Source: Gammaproteobacteria bacterium
GTDB taxonomy: Bacteria > Pseudomonadota > Gammaproteobacteria > Pseudomonadales > Azotimanducaceae
NCBI GenBank assembly: GCA_005799745.1
Contig: SYFY01000171.1
Span: 1 to 44,151 of the forward strand
Direction of reading: 5' to 3'
DNA length: 44,151 nt
The notes under the pieces are model-generated. The model was not told where the DNA came from. It did no database searches and saw nothing but the letters and a program-made list of their open reading frames with translations. This document shows, in pieces, positions 26,238 through 34,841 of this stretch (positions are counted from its first letter, which is position 1; every line of letters begins with the position of its first letter). The position numbers and the translations under genes were made by a program.

Positions 26238-26951
26238 TCAGACGCGGCTCGCTTCGATATCGGAAGAGCGCAGTGGCACTTCGTTGCTGGCGATGATTTT
26301 AGCGTTCGCCGCCCGTTCTCCAAGCTTCTTGCGAAGTTGACCGACCAAAACGTCGATGTAACGGTCATCGGGGAACCACTCGCGATTGCGAATGCGGTTC
26401 ATGAGCTGGTCACGGTTCATGACTTCGCCCGCTTTTTCCATCAAGGCGAGCAGCAGCTGGTATTCACCCGCCGACAACTGACAGGCATCGCCCGTCGGAT
26501 CGATGATCTCTCGCTTGTTGAGATCAAGCGTGAAGCCGGCGAATTGCCGGGTATGACCCTTGCGCTTCTGGCTTTGCTGAATGTGCACACGGCGAATCAG
26601 ATTGCGCGCGCGGCTCAGGAGTTCGCGTGGATCGAATGGCTTGGTGACGTAATCGTCAGCGCCAGACTCGAGTCCGAGTATCCGATCGATCTGGTCGTTT
26701 TTGCTGGTGACCAGGATGATACCGACGTCGGAGTGAGCGCGTATCTCCCTCGTCAACGTGAGACCGTCCTTCCCTGGCAGCTTGATATCGAGCAGCACAA
26801 GAATGAGATCGGTTTCGCGGACGAGCTTTTGCACCTCGTCGCCAGAGCCGTTGGACGAAACTCGAAAGCCTTCGTCCTCAAAGTACGAAACGAGCTGTTC
26901 ACGTGTGATCGGCTCGTCTTCGACAATCAGTATGTGATCCTGTTCTGCCAT
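26238..26951 (-). CDS. OmpR-family response regulator, ArcA/TorR-like, orphan
   Basis: 237 residues. The receiver domain (about 5-120) has the acidic pair E11/D12, phospho-acceptor D55 (LLDIKLPG), T82 and K104 (TKPFDPREL), with the DQIDRILGLESGADDY helix typical of the ArcA/TorR group. A winged-helix DNA-binding domain follows (about 135-230). The expected C-terminal wing motif (GxGYRF type) is replaced by ASNEVPLRSSDIEAS, which is unusual and could alter DNA binding or reflect a compensated local sequence error. No sensor kinase is adjacent. By analogy it may regulate respiratory genes, but targets are unknown. Confidence 0.9.
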   Translation of the reverse strand: MAEQDHILIVEDEPITREQLVSYFEDEGFRVSSNGSGDEVQKLVRETDLILVLLDIKLPGKDGLTLTREIRAHSDVGIILVTSKNDQIDRILGLESGADDYVTKPFDPRELLSRARNLIRRVHIQQSQKRKGHTRQFAGFTLDLNKREIIDPTGDACQLSAGEYQLLLALMEKAGEVMNRDQLMNRIRNREWFPDDRYIDVLVGQLRKKLGERAANAKIIASNEVPLRSSDIEASRV

Positions 26952-27222
26952 GGTTCCCTGTCCCGTTGGAACGTCCTATCTGGACTGCCCGTTGGATTGA
27001 GCATAGGTTCCGGGGGCACAATGGGTTGCTTCTTCAGACATGCAACTCACCATGAACCTCCCGGTACGCGACGGTGTTACGCCGTGAATGGTGGACCATT
27101 TCAACGGGCAAGCCTCATGCGCGTGCGCCTGTTCACGCTGATGGGCTGTCGGCGTTCAAACCTTGAAGCATTAATGAGCGACTTGCGCACTCCCTGTATC
27201 CGCCGGACCCACCGCGATACCC

Positions 27223-27432
27223 ATGAGAATTCCTGCTGATTCCCTATCTGATGATGCACTGACCGGCATCATTGAAGCCTTTGTATTGCGGGAAGGTACA
27301 GACTATGGCGAACGCGAATCGAGCTTCGTGACGAAATGCGCCGAAGTTCGACGTGCCATTCAAGCGGGTCGAGCGGTGATTGACTTCGACCCATCAACCG
27401 AGACCGTCAATATTCAACCAGTCGATGGCTGA
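27223..27432 (+). CDS. UPF0270 family protein (YheU-like)
   Basis: A 69-residue protein with MRIPADSLSDDALTGIIEAF and VLREGTDYGERE, followed by TETVNIQP near the end, which together match the UPF0270/YheU family throughout its length. These small acidic proteins are common in gammaproteobacteria and have no assigned function. It stands alone: the 271 bases upstream, to the response regulator, hold no other gene. Confidence 0.92.
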   Translation: MRIPADSLSDDALTGIIEAFVLREGTDYGERESSFVTKCAEVRRAIQAGRAVIDFDPSTETVNIQPVDG

Positions 27433-27589
27433 ATTCGGAATTACTGACAATTGATTTACCTAAACGACGGAATTCTGGCGCGCTATGTGTGAAAACGTGC
27501 AGAACTCTTGAATCCCTTCACGGATTTCCGTCGCCGATGCCCTGAAGATCGTCAATGCAGGTGTCATCCATTTGGCGAGTGTCGGTTTC

Positions 27590-28688
27590 ATGGCGAATCC
27601 GGTTGGCAAAAAGGCAACGGGAAAAAAGCAGGGGCTTATGCAAGGGCTGCTCGGCGTTGCGTCGCTGGTTTTGCCGACGTTTGGCTTCGCGGCAGGAACG
27701 GCGGCGGGCACGCTCATTCCGAATACCGCCACCATGCAGTTTGCGATTGACGGTGACTCGAAGAACGTACGCTCGAACACGACACTCACCCGCGTTGACG
27801 AGGTGCTCGATGTGGTGGTCTCGCCGGAGCAGGCCGATACCGTTCCGATCGATTCACCCATGGAAGCTGCGCAGATTTCTTTTCTGGTGACGAATACCGG
27901 GAATGGGGTGGAGGCCTATCGGCTCTTTCTTGATCTCAACATCAACGAAGGCGGCTTTGATCCAGCACGTGGGGAACTCTTCGTTGAAAGCAACAGTGTT
28001 CCCGGTCTGCAGTTGGGTGTTGGAGGAGATACGCCGCATGTCGACGGTACTTCGGTAATGCTTGCAGCAGATGGTTCCTTAACAATACATGCAACAGTCG
28101 TGATTCCGGCCGCGCTTGCTGCCTATGCGGAGAGTCGCGTGAGGTTACGTGCCGTGAGCTCGACCATTGCAGCCGCGAGCGGTGTGAGTGACCCGGAATC
28201 TGCGGAGTTTCCACCGCCGGGCAGCAGCTTTACAGGCATTGGTGATGGCGGCGGTAACGCGGCGGTTGGTTTGACACATCAAGCCGAACAGCCGGTGTTT
28301 TTCGCCTTTTCAGGATTTCGTGTGGAAGCACCGCTGGTGCTTCTCGACAAGACAGCCGTGGCAGTGCGAGCCGACGACGGCAGTGATGCGGTGCGGCCAG
28401 GTTCAGTAGTGGACTATCGCTTGAAGGTCGAGGTTCGAGGTTCGAGGGACAGGCACGGTGGCCGGAATCACGTTGACCGATCCGCTACCCGCGGAGCTTG
28501 AGTTTGTTTCGGGGAGCCTCTCGATTAACGGCTTACCTGAAGATGACGATCTGGAGCCCACAGGCGTAGATAACGGTGGTTTAGACGGCGCCTCAGGGCG
28601 CCTCCGTGTGGCGCTCGGTGACGTGGCGCTAACCGAGCCCTCTGGCTCAAGGGTTCACGTGGTCACTTTTTCTGCGACCATAAGGTGA
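27590..28688 (+). pseudogene. Exported DUF11-type surface protein, frameshifted
   Basis: A signal peptide (ATG 27590; MQGLLGVASLVLPTFGFAAG) is followed by beta-sandwich domains. The first half contains ISFLVTNTGNGVEAYRLFLD. The second contains a DUF11-like unit, VVDYRLKVEVRG to ITLTDPLPAELEFVSGSLSI, ending VHVVTFSATIR. Such domains build extracellular stalks. The frame breaks at a tandem 7-base duplication, GAGGTTC twice at 28430-28443. Removing one copy restores a single frame (VEVRGTGTVAGITLTD) and a protein of about 363 residues. As read, the first frame ends at 28501 with a scrambled tail. TTG 27572 is a less likely start. It is the first gene of the surface-protein series. Confidence 0.7.
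28430..28443 (+). repeat. Tandem 7-bp duplication inside the first DUF11 gene
   Basis: GAGGTTC occurs twice in direct succession, followed by GAGG. The extra unit shifts the frame by +1, exactly the shift between the two coding parts of 27590-28688. Confidence 0.75.
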
Positions 28689-28716
28689 ACTTCAGAGCCT
28701 ACGTGGAGCAGGAATC

Positions 28717-29244
28717 GTGATGAACAGGATTGGAAACGCAGGAGTGGACGGCATGATCAAGATGATCAGAAAGACGGTTGTTGCGCTGGCAACGTTTGCA
28801 CTCATGGCGGCGATACCAGCGGTGGCCAGTGTGGAAATGAACACCGCCGTACAAAAAGTGGTCATCGAAGAGGATGAACAAGGCAACAACGTGCGCAAGC
28901 TTGTCAGCGCTGACCAGGTTGTCCCGGGCGATACGCTACACTACGTCATCAGTTTCACGAACAAAGGCGCGAACACGGTCGACAGTGGCAGCATCGTGAT
29001 CACCAATCCGTTGCCGCCCGACACGGTATATCTCGAAGGTACCGCTCAAGGCAGCGGTACGGAAATCACTTACAGCGTCGATGCGGGCGGTACGTTCGGT
29101 CGAACTACAGAATTGACGGTTCTCCGCGAAGGGGAGCGTGTACTGGCCCAGGCAACCGACTACACGACGATACGATGGGCGTTTAAACCCGCCCTCGAAG
29201 CCGGCAAAACGGGCGATGTCTCGTTTAGCGTGCGCCTGAAATAA
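28717..29244 (+). CDS. Small exported single-domain DUF11-like protein
   Basis: 175 residues (start ATG 28717 or 28720): a signal peptide (MIRKTVVALATFALMAAIPAVA) and one DUF11-like beta-sandwich. The latter shows the pattern VVPGDTLHYVISFTNKG, TVDSGSIVITNPLPPDTVYL and GDVSFSVRLK. A KVVIEEDEQGNNVRKL hairpin precedes it. No membrane anchor or sorting signal is seen beyond the signal peptide, so it is released to the periplasm or beyond, or held by another protein. It lies 29 bases after the preceding DUF11 gene, so probably in the same transcript. Confidence 0.85.
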   Translation: MMNRIGNAGVDGMIKMIRKTVVALATFALMAAIPAVASVEMNTAVQKVVIEEDEQGNNVRKLVSADQVVPGDTLHYVISFTNKGANTVDSGSIVITNPLPPDTVYLEGTAQGSGTEITYSVDAGGTFGRTTELTVLREGERVLAQATDYTTIRWAFKPALEAGKTGDVSFSVRLK

Positions 29245-29278
29245 CGGTTGTCCGGGCAACCGGAGCGTTGTGGGTCGA

Positions 29279-29334
29279 GCGCATATCGAGATGCGTCGGC
29301 CGGGTCGCGCACATCGAGAGATGCGTCGGCCGGG
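29279..29334 (+). repeat. Two 26-28 bp direct repeats
   Basis: Copies at 29279-29304 and 29307-29334 share GCGCAyATCGAG and ATGCGTCGGCCGGG, differing by one substitution and a 2-base AG insertion. They lie between two surface-protein genes. CGCAT..ATGCG within each copy can form a short stem, so they may form twin hairpins in the transcript. Confidence 0.7.
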
Positions 29335-29397
29335 AGTCAGAAGCAGTACGCGGGAACAAGGGGGTTACCGCGTGAACAGTGACGAAATGGAGTATTC

Positions 29398-30738
29398 ATG
29401 ATGGTCCTGAAAAAACAGACCCGGCTTGTGTTGGGTCTTCTTGCGAGCTCAATAGGGACTTTGGGTCTGATGCCAATGGCGTTCGCCGAAGGTACCAGTT
29501 CCAATACCCTGGTAACCAACAACGTCTCGTTGTCCTATGAGGTCAACAGCGTCACGCAGACCGGCGCCGCCGCAATCTCGTTCCGCGTTGACTGTAAACT
29601 GAATCTGGATGTTGTCACACAGAACGCCGACTGGGTCACTACGGTGCCTGGTCAGACTGCGACACCGGGTACAGCCAATGCGCTCGATTACCTTGTCACC
29701 AACCTGTCTAACGACACGGTTCTGGTGCGCGTGGCGTTGATTGATCGCGCTGCTACGGCCGTTACCGGCTTTGCTGCACAAATACTATCGCCGACAACCT
29801 TCGCGCCGAATCCGGCGACTGGCACGATGTGGAACGACCTCGACGACGACGATGTCATCGATGTTGGAGAACAGTCCGTCGCGATTTCTGCGTCAGGTGT
29901 CACCATTCTCAACCTGGGTGGGTTGGCGCCCGATGCCGACACGAACATCAAGGTGGTCGTAGACGTCGACAGTGGTGCACTCGGTAGCCGTTATCGCAGC
30001 TTTACCCTCGTTGCAACCGCGCTCAATGGGGGTGGTTCACCATTCCCCGGCGACCAGAGTGGCAACGCTGCTCCTGGTGGATCTTCGTCTGACGTGCCCA
30101 ACGATATCAACGCAGTGGAAGTCGTGTTTGCAGACGGCAACTCGACCAACGCAGAAGACGTTCGTCACGACTTTATCAACAGCACAACGCTGACGTCACT
30201 CGATGCACTTTCTGACGGACAGGCCGTCGATACCAGTGGTTTCATCACCCTGGTAACGCTGGGTGTCGCGAAACACGTCGAAGTGTTGTATGACCCGATC
30301 TCTGGCAACCGCTACAACGGTAGTGGTGTTGCGACCGCCGAAAATCCGAAGGCAATTCCGGGTGCAGTACTGCTCTACGTGATCGGTGTAGTGAATAACA
30401 CGGGCAGTGTTGCTGCCGCCAGCGTGCAGATCGACGACGACATTCCCGACGCGGCGAATGAAGTGTTGGTCGCTGATCAGGCTAACCCGACCACTGCTGT
30501 TGACGTTCCGACTTCGGTCACCGTCAAGGTGAGTGGCACTCCCGTCACTTTCACGCTAGATCGCACCAACATCACTTCAAACCTTGACCAGGTATGGGTG
30601 CGTGGTTGTGCCACGACCAACGCCTCGGGCCAAGCCTTTGGTGGTGGTGATCCGGAAATCGACAACGCCGCAATCGGTACTTGCAACGCAGATCAGACCG
30701 GCTACATCGCATACCTCGTGACCGTCAACGACGCCTAA
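29398..30738 (+). CDS. Exported surface protein with DUF11/SdrD-B-like features
   Basis: A 446-residue, Asp/Asn/Thr-rich protein almost free of Lys, Cys and Trp. The signal peptide is about residues 1-30 (LVLGLLASSIGTLGLMPMAFA). Beta-rich modules follow: SNTLVTNNVSLSYEVNSV, a calcium-loop-like WNDLDDDDVIDVGE near residue 145 of the type seen in SdrD-B repeats, and a DUF11-like module near 320-380 (AIPGAVLLYVIGVVNNTGS and SVQIDDDIPD). The C-terminus carries CATTNASG and GTCNADQTG, a possible disulfide. GGAG precedes ATG 29398. It is followed by a strong terminator. Probable cell-surface or secreted structural protein. Confidence 0.82.
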   Translation: MMVLKKQTRLVLGLLASSIGTLGLMPMAFAEGTSSNTLVTNNVSLSYEVNSVTQTGAAAISFRVDCKLNLDVVTQNADWVTTVPGQTATPGTANALDYLVTNLSNDTVLVRVALIDRAATAVTGFAAQILSPTTFAPNPATGTMWNDLDDDDVIDVGEQSVAISASGVTILNLGGLAPDADTNIKVVVDVDSGALGSRYRSFTLVATALNGGGSPFPGDQSGNAAPGGSSSDVPNDINAVEVVFADGNSTNAEDVRHDFINSTTLTSLDALSDGQAVDTSGFITLVTLGVAKHVEVLYDPISGNRYNGSGVATAENPKAIPGAVLLYVIGVVNNTGSVAAASVQIDDDIPDAANEVLVADQANPTTAVDVPTSVTVKVSGTPVTFTLDRTNITSNLDQVWVRGCATTNASGQAFGGGDPEIDNAAIGTCNADQTGYIAYLVTVNDA

Positions 30739-30802
30739 ATCGAAATCCGGTTTCAGGCTTACGTCAACCGGGTTTCCGCTCGCGGAGGCTCGGGATTAAA
30801 CC

Positions 30803-30839
30803 GACCGGTCGCGGGGTAACACCCGCTCCGGTCTTTCTT
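30803..30839 (+). terminator. Rho-independent terminator after the third surface protein
   Basis: GACCGG (30803-30808) pairs with CCGGTC (30828-30833), with an inner stem GCGGG/CCCGC, and is followed by TTTCTT. It separates the three small surface-protein genes from the giant gene starting a few dozen bases later, so the latter needs read-through or its own promoter. Confidence 0.8.
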
Positions 30840-30871
30840 CCTTGACGGGTTCGGTGGAAAGGCAGACGCGC

Positions 30872-32701
30872 GTGCGCAGTTTTGTCAGTGCGGCGATCGA
30901 TTTGGCGCAGTGGTTTTCAAGGGTACTCTGCAGGGTACCTTTGCGGGCAGGCGCGCTGGTCCTAGCTACGGCATGCTTCGCCATGCCGCAGGCGCTTGCG
31001 CTCGCACCTGGCGCGGAAATTGTCAATCGTGCGGCAGTCTCCTTCGAGGTTCGTGGTGCGATTCACGTAACCGAAGATACCGATACGCTCATAGCCGCCA
31101 GCGATGCCGGCAACAGCCCACCCCACGGCTTACGCCTCGAAGGTGGCGCCATCCCCGAAAACGAGCAGGGCGCCCGTGTTGGCGTATTGCAGGCACTTGA
31201 TATCGATCCAGAGGATCAATTCACGTTCACAACGGCGGACCCACGATTCATCATCGCCGGTGATGTGTTGTCCCTCGCTCCGGGTCAGTCATTTGATTTC
31301 GAACTCACGAGCTCGACGACGGTGCTGATCACGGTCACTGACACCGCGGGTGGTAGTCGCGTTCATCAGTTGCTGATTCAAGTACAGGACGTGAATGAAC
31401 AGCCGTTCGACCTTCGCGTGGAAGCCACCGCGATTGATGCGGATCAACCCGGGGTACTCATCGGACCGTTGCGGGCCGTGGACCCGGACAACGGCGACAC
31501 CCTGCGCTACGCCGTGGATGATTCCCGATTTGTGATTCGCGAGGGACACCTCTATCTCGGTGATTCCGCGCAGATTGCGGATGGCGAAACCGTAGTTCTG
31601 AATCTAACTGCTACGGACAGGGGCGGGCTATCCACGACGTCCACGGTGACCCTCCGCAGCACACGAATCAGCAAACCACGACCCACTCCTTCGAGCCTGG
31701 ATTTTCTGCTGCCGGTAGACGCAGGGACTGTGCAGGAAGTCATCTCGCGCAGTTCCTGCGAAAGTGGGGTTTCCGCCGGACAACCGCGCACGCGCGCTGG
31801 AACGCTGCTGTCGATGCCCGCTTCGTTGTCGACACTACCCGCGCCGATCTATGCAACGGGGGAAACGTTGTTTCTGCGACTGGTTGATACGGATCAGAAC
31901 CTCGACAGCCGCAGTATCGAGTCAATCGAAGTCACGGTCTCCAGCGTAATTGCGGGGACTGTGGATATTGAGAGAGTCCTGCTGGTCGAAACCAGAGCCG
32001 ACAGCGGGACATTCACTGGCTTTCTATTGTCAGCGAATGTTGCGGTAGGCGGTGATTGCAGAATTGGTGCAACCCCCGGCGCTGTAGTTCGGATGAACTA
32101 TGCCGATCCTGACGATGGGACGGATGTGACCGAGGCGACAGCCCCTATTGCTGGTGTTCTGCATGTATGGGCGAGTGACACTGGCACGCCGATCAACGGT
32201 GTTGAGGTGCGTTTAGTAGATAGCGCAACCGGTCAGCTCGCGGATAGCGCCATATCAGGATTGTCAGAATCAGTGTATCCGGCAGCGCTTCGAACAGGAG
32301 AAATCGTCCGTGATGCCTCCGACGCGGTTTGGCAACCACCAGCGGGAGGTGTGTTGTTGCCCGTGGTTGCACAAGGTCAATATCGTGTGGAAGTTGTGCC
32401 TGTGTCGGGCTACCGGTTCCCGACGACGCAGCCAGACGCGGCTTTAGAGCGAGTTGCTGCGGGCCGGTATCGCACGAGCATCGGTTCCAAAGGTGAGGCG
32501 TTTGTTATCGCAGCGTCGAGTGGTCTGAACTTTGATATGCCGGTTGACCCTATCATCAGCGACGTCTTTCTCACTAAAGAAGCCAGTACTGATGTGATCG
32601 AAGTGGGTGACCGGCTGCAGTATAGACTGCGCTTGCAGACAGACGGCAGTCGACCTCTTAACGGTGCAACGCTGACGGACCGTTTGCCGGAAGGTTTCTG
32701 A
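30872..32701 (+). CDS. Giant surface protein, segment 1 (signal peptide, cadherin-like repeats)
   Basis: This part ends at TGA 32699-32701. It holds the signal peptide (about 1-46, RAGALVLATACFAMPQALA) and a first cadherin-like repeat (about 88-172, AIPENEQGARVGVLQALD to LLIQVQDVNEQPF). The second repeat (about 183-268) runs from IDADQPGVLIGPLRAVDPDN to LTATDRGGLSTTSTVTL. The DxNDN-type ends of such repeats suggest calcium binding. A carboxypeptidase-regulatory-like stretch (GTPINGVEVRLVDSATG) lies near 434-457 and the start of a DUF11 unit (IEVGDRLQYRLRLQTDG) near 577. The stop interrupts GF-YEVGSARLN, in the middle of the DUF11 domain. Confidence 0.75.
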   Translation: MRSFVSAAIDLAQWFSRVLCRVPLRAGALVLATACFAMPQALALAPGAEIVNRAAVSFEVRGAIHVTEDTDTLIAASDAGNSPPHGLRLEGGAIPENEQGARVGVLQALDIDPEDQFTFTTADPRFIIAGDVLSLAPGQSFDFELTSSTTVLITVTDTAGGSRVHQLLIQVQDVNEQPFDLRVEATAIDADQPGVLIGPLRAVDPDNGDTLRYAVDDSRFVIREGHLYLGDSAQIADGETVVLNLTATDRGGLSTTSTVTLRSTRISKPRPTPSSLDFLLPVDAGTVQEVISRSSCESGVSAGQPRTRAGTLLSMPASLSTLPAPIYATGETLFLRLVDTDQNLDSRSIESIEVTVSSVIAGTVDIERVLLVETRADSGTFTGFLLSANVAVGGDCRIGATPGAVVRMNYADPDDGTDVTEATAPIAGVLHVWASDTGTPINGVEVRLVDSATGQLADSAISGLSESVYPAALRTGEIVRDASDAVWQPPAGGVLLPVVAQGQYRVEVVPVSGYRFPTTQPDAALERVAAGRYRTSIGSKGEAFVIAASSGLNFDMPVDPIISDVFLTKEASTDVIEVGDRLQYRLRLQTDGSRPLNGATLTDRLPEGF

Positions 32702-33859
32702 TACGAAGTCGGTTCTGCACGCCTCAATGAACAACCGATTGAACGCGCTATAGGGACTGATGGGAGGGCCGATGGCCGCACGCTGGTGTTTGCGCTCGAC
32801 GCGGTGCCTGCAGCGCGTGTGCACGTGTTCAGCTATGTTGTTGTCGCCAGCGTCGGTTCCAGACAAGGTGTCGCACGTAACGTAGTGTCGCTCCTGGGGC
32901 CCGGGATGCCTGAGGTGATTACCGCGTTCGCGGATGTCACAGTACATAACTCGATCTTGACGGATCGGGCGTTCATCACGGGACGTATTGCGTCGTCTTG
33001 TGAAAAGGATGCTGACGGCGTCTCCCAGGTACGAGTGATGCTTGAGGACGGCACGTTTGCGATCAGCGACACCTCTGGTCGATTCCACTTCGAGGACCTT
33101 GCGGCGGGTACGCACGTGGTGCAGCTCGATGATGCGACGCTGCCCGAAGGGATGCAGACGATTGCCTGTGCACAAAACAGTCGTATGGATAAGGACGGCG
33201 GTGTGCAGTTCGTTGATCTCAAACCCGGCGCTTTAGGTCGAGTGGATTTTGCGGTCGCCGATGCACCGCCTCCAGTTACCGAGTGGTCCGTCCGGCTCGA
33301 TTCCGAACCTTCCGGCGATGGTCTTGTGTTGCGGCTGCACATTCGTACGGGTGCACTTGAAGCGGAACGTGGGGCTGTAGGTCTGATTCTTCCGGAGGAA
33401 CTGACTTTCTCTCCAGGCACCAGTCGCCTCAATGGAGCGCTGATCGAAGACCCCCGGGATGGTAGCGATGGCGCACTCACGATTATGCTGCCGGTGCTCA
33501 CCGAAGACACGGAACACGTTGTGACGATGCATGCACGCACCACGTCCAGCGATGCGCGAACCTCCACGCCTGCGTCGACTCGAGCCATAGTGACGCTGAC
33601 GACAAAAACCGGAAAACACCGATCGACGCCCATTGATCATCTTGCTTTCATTCCATCGAAGCAGACGCCGATGGTGGTGCAGATGAGCCATGAACCGCCG
33701 GGCGGATCGAGCGGCAAAAACCGAAGCACGACCGGCGCAACGGCGCTGATGTCCATGCCGTTGCCGAAGATCAGCGAACATCGAGGCCCGGCTTACCAGC
33801 TGCCGCCCATCGACAACGGCGCAGCGCCGACCTACATACTGGAGTGGTTACGTACGTAA
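32702..33859 (+). CDS. Giant surface protein, segment 2 (DUF11 end, SdrD-B-like unit)
   Basis: In the same frame as segment 1. It completes the DUF11 unit (YEVGSARLNEQPIE to GVARNVVSLLGP) and continues into an SdrD-B-like unit, FITGRIASSCEKDADGVSQV through LEDGTFAISDTSGRFHFEDL and GTHVVQLDDATLPEG. Another DUF11-like sandwich (about 33290-33610) and a Pro/Gly/Ser linker follow. The segment is closed by TAA 33857-33859 after YILEWLRT. The first in-frame ATG after the break is 32786, so a restarted product would have no signal peptide. Confidence 0.65.
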   Translation, partial: YEVGSARLNEQPIERAIGTDGRADGRTLVFALDAVPAARVHVFSYVVVASVGSRQGVARNVVSLLGPGMPEVITAFADVTVHNSILTDRAFITGRIASSCEKDADGVSQVRVMLEDGTFAISDTSGRFHFEDLAAGTHVVQLDDATLPEGMQTIACAQNSRMDKDGGVQFVDLKPGALGRVDFAVADAPPPVTEWSVRLDSEPSGDGLVLRLHIRTGALEAERGAVGLILPEELTFSPGTSRLNGALIEDPRDGSDGALTIMLPVLTEDTEHVVTMHARTTSSDARTSTPASTRAIVTLTTKTGKHRSTPIDHLAFIPSKQTPMVVQMSHEPPGGSSGKNRSTTGATALMSMPLPKISEHRGPAYQLPPIDNGAAPTYILEWLRT

Positions 33860-34830
33860 CCTTCCGAAGCCAATATCGTTTGGCCACCGGTGGAGTACAA
33901 CCCACGCATTCCTGCAGTACCCATCGTAGTACTGCACAAATCGACGCTTAAACCAGTGGTTAGAGTCGACGGTCGGCTGGCCGACCCTGTTGCGTTTGAA
34001 GGCACGTTAACGGATCCAGCGATCGGGTTGACGTTGTCGACCTGGAAGGATGTATCGGTCAGCGAAAGAGATTCGGTGATTGAGGTCCGCTTTCTTGAGG
34101 ATACCACGAAGCCGGAACGCGGCTGTCACGCACCGTGCACTTTGGCCAAGCCCCGGTGCGTGCGGAACTGGTTGCAGAGCGCAGCTGGTTACTGGCCAAT
34201 GGCGTGAACCCACCGCTCCTGGCAGTACGGTTGTATGACCGTGCCGGGAAACCCGCTCGTCCGGGACTTTCCGGCGAGTTCAGTGTGAATGCGCCGTTCC
34301 AACCCCTCGACAAGACCGAACATCTCGAAGTGACCCGCGCGGGCGCTTCGCAGCGCTCCTGGCAAGTTCGTCAGGATGGCATTGCATTTATTCAACTTGA
34401 ACCCACTACCCGAACCGGGGACGTGGTGTTGGCATTGATGCTCTCCAGGCAAAAAGAAGAAAAGATCCGCGCGCGCCTGAAGCCGGGAACTCAGGATCTG
34501 GTTGTCGTGGGTCTGGCGGAGTCTGCCTTGGGTTCTGGCTTGGGCTCTGCAGGTGCGGATGCGCTCGAAGATAACGGAATAGATAAGGGGCGAGTGGCTT
34601 TTTATGCGAAGGGGATGGTGCGCAAAGGCTGGCAGGTTACGGCTGCGTATGACAGCGCGCGAGAGTTTGATCGCAGCCGCCATCGTCAGGTTGAACCTGG
34701 ACAGTTCTATCCGTTGTACGGAGATGGTTCTGAACAACGTTACGACGCCGTGAGCCAAAGAAAGGTCTATCTCAAAGCCGAAAAGGAACAGGTGGAGTTC
34801 GAAGTAGACGACTTCACGACCGGTTTTTAG
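33860..34830 (+). CDS. Giant surface protein, segment 3 (linker sandwiches before the barrel)
   Basis: Frame 2 continues through NPRIPAVPIVVLHKSTLK, VRVDGRLADPVAFEGTLTD and DSVIEVRFLEDTT. A one-base deletion near 34106 then moves the reading to the next frame: RLSRTVHFGQAPVRAEL to FYAKGMVRKGWQVTAAYD and FYPLYGDGSEQRYDAVSQ, ending DDFTTGF before TAG 34828-34830. The last portion begins the strands of the membrane barrel. The longest open part as written is 34135-34830, beginning at GTG. Confidence 0.6.
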
Positions 34831-34841
34831 CGCAGTGACTT

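Noticed and set aside
26337-27239. A 300-codon open frame opposite the response regulator
   Set aside because: It mirrors a clear OmpR-family gene and gives no protein-like features of its own.
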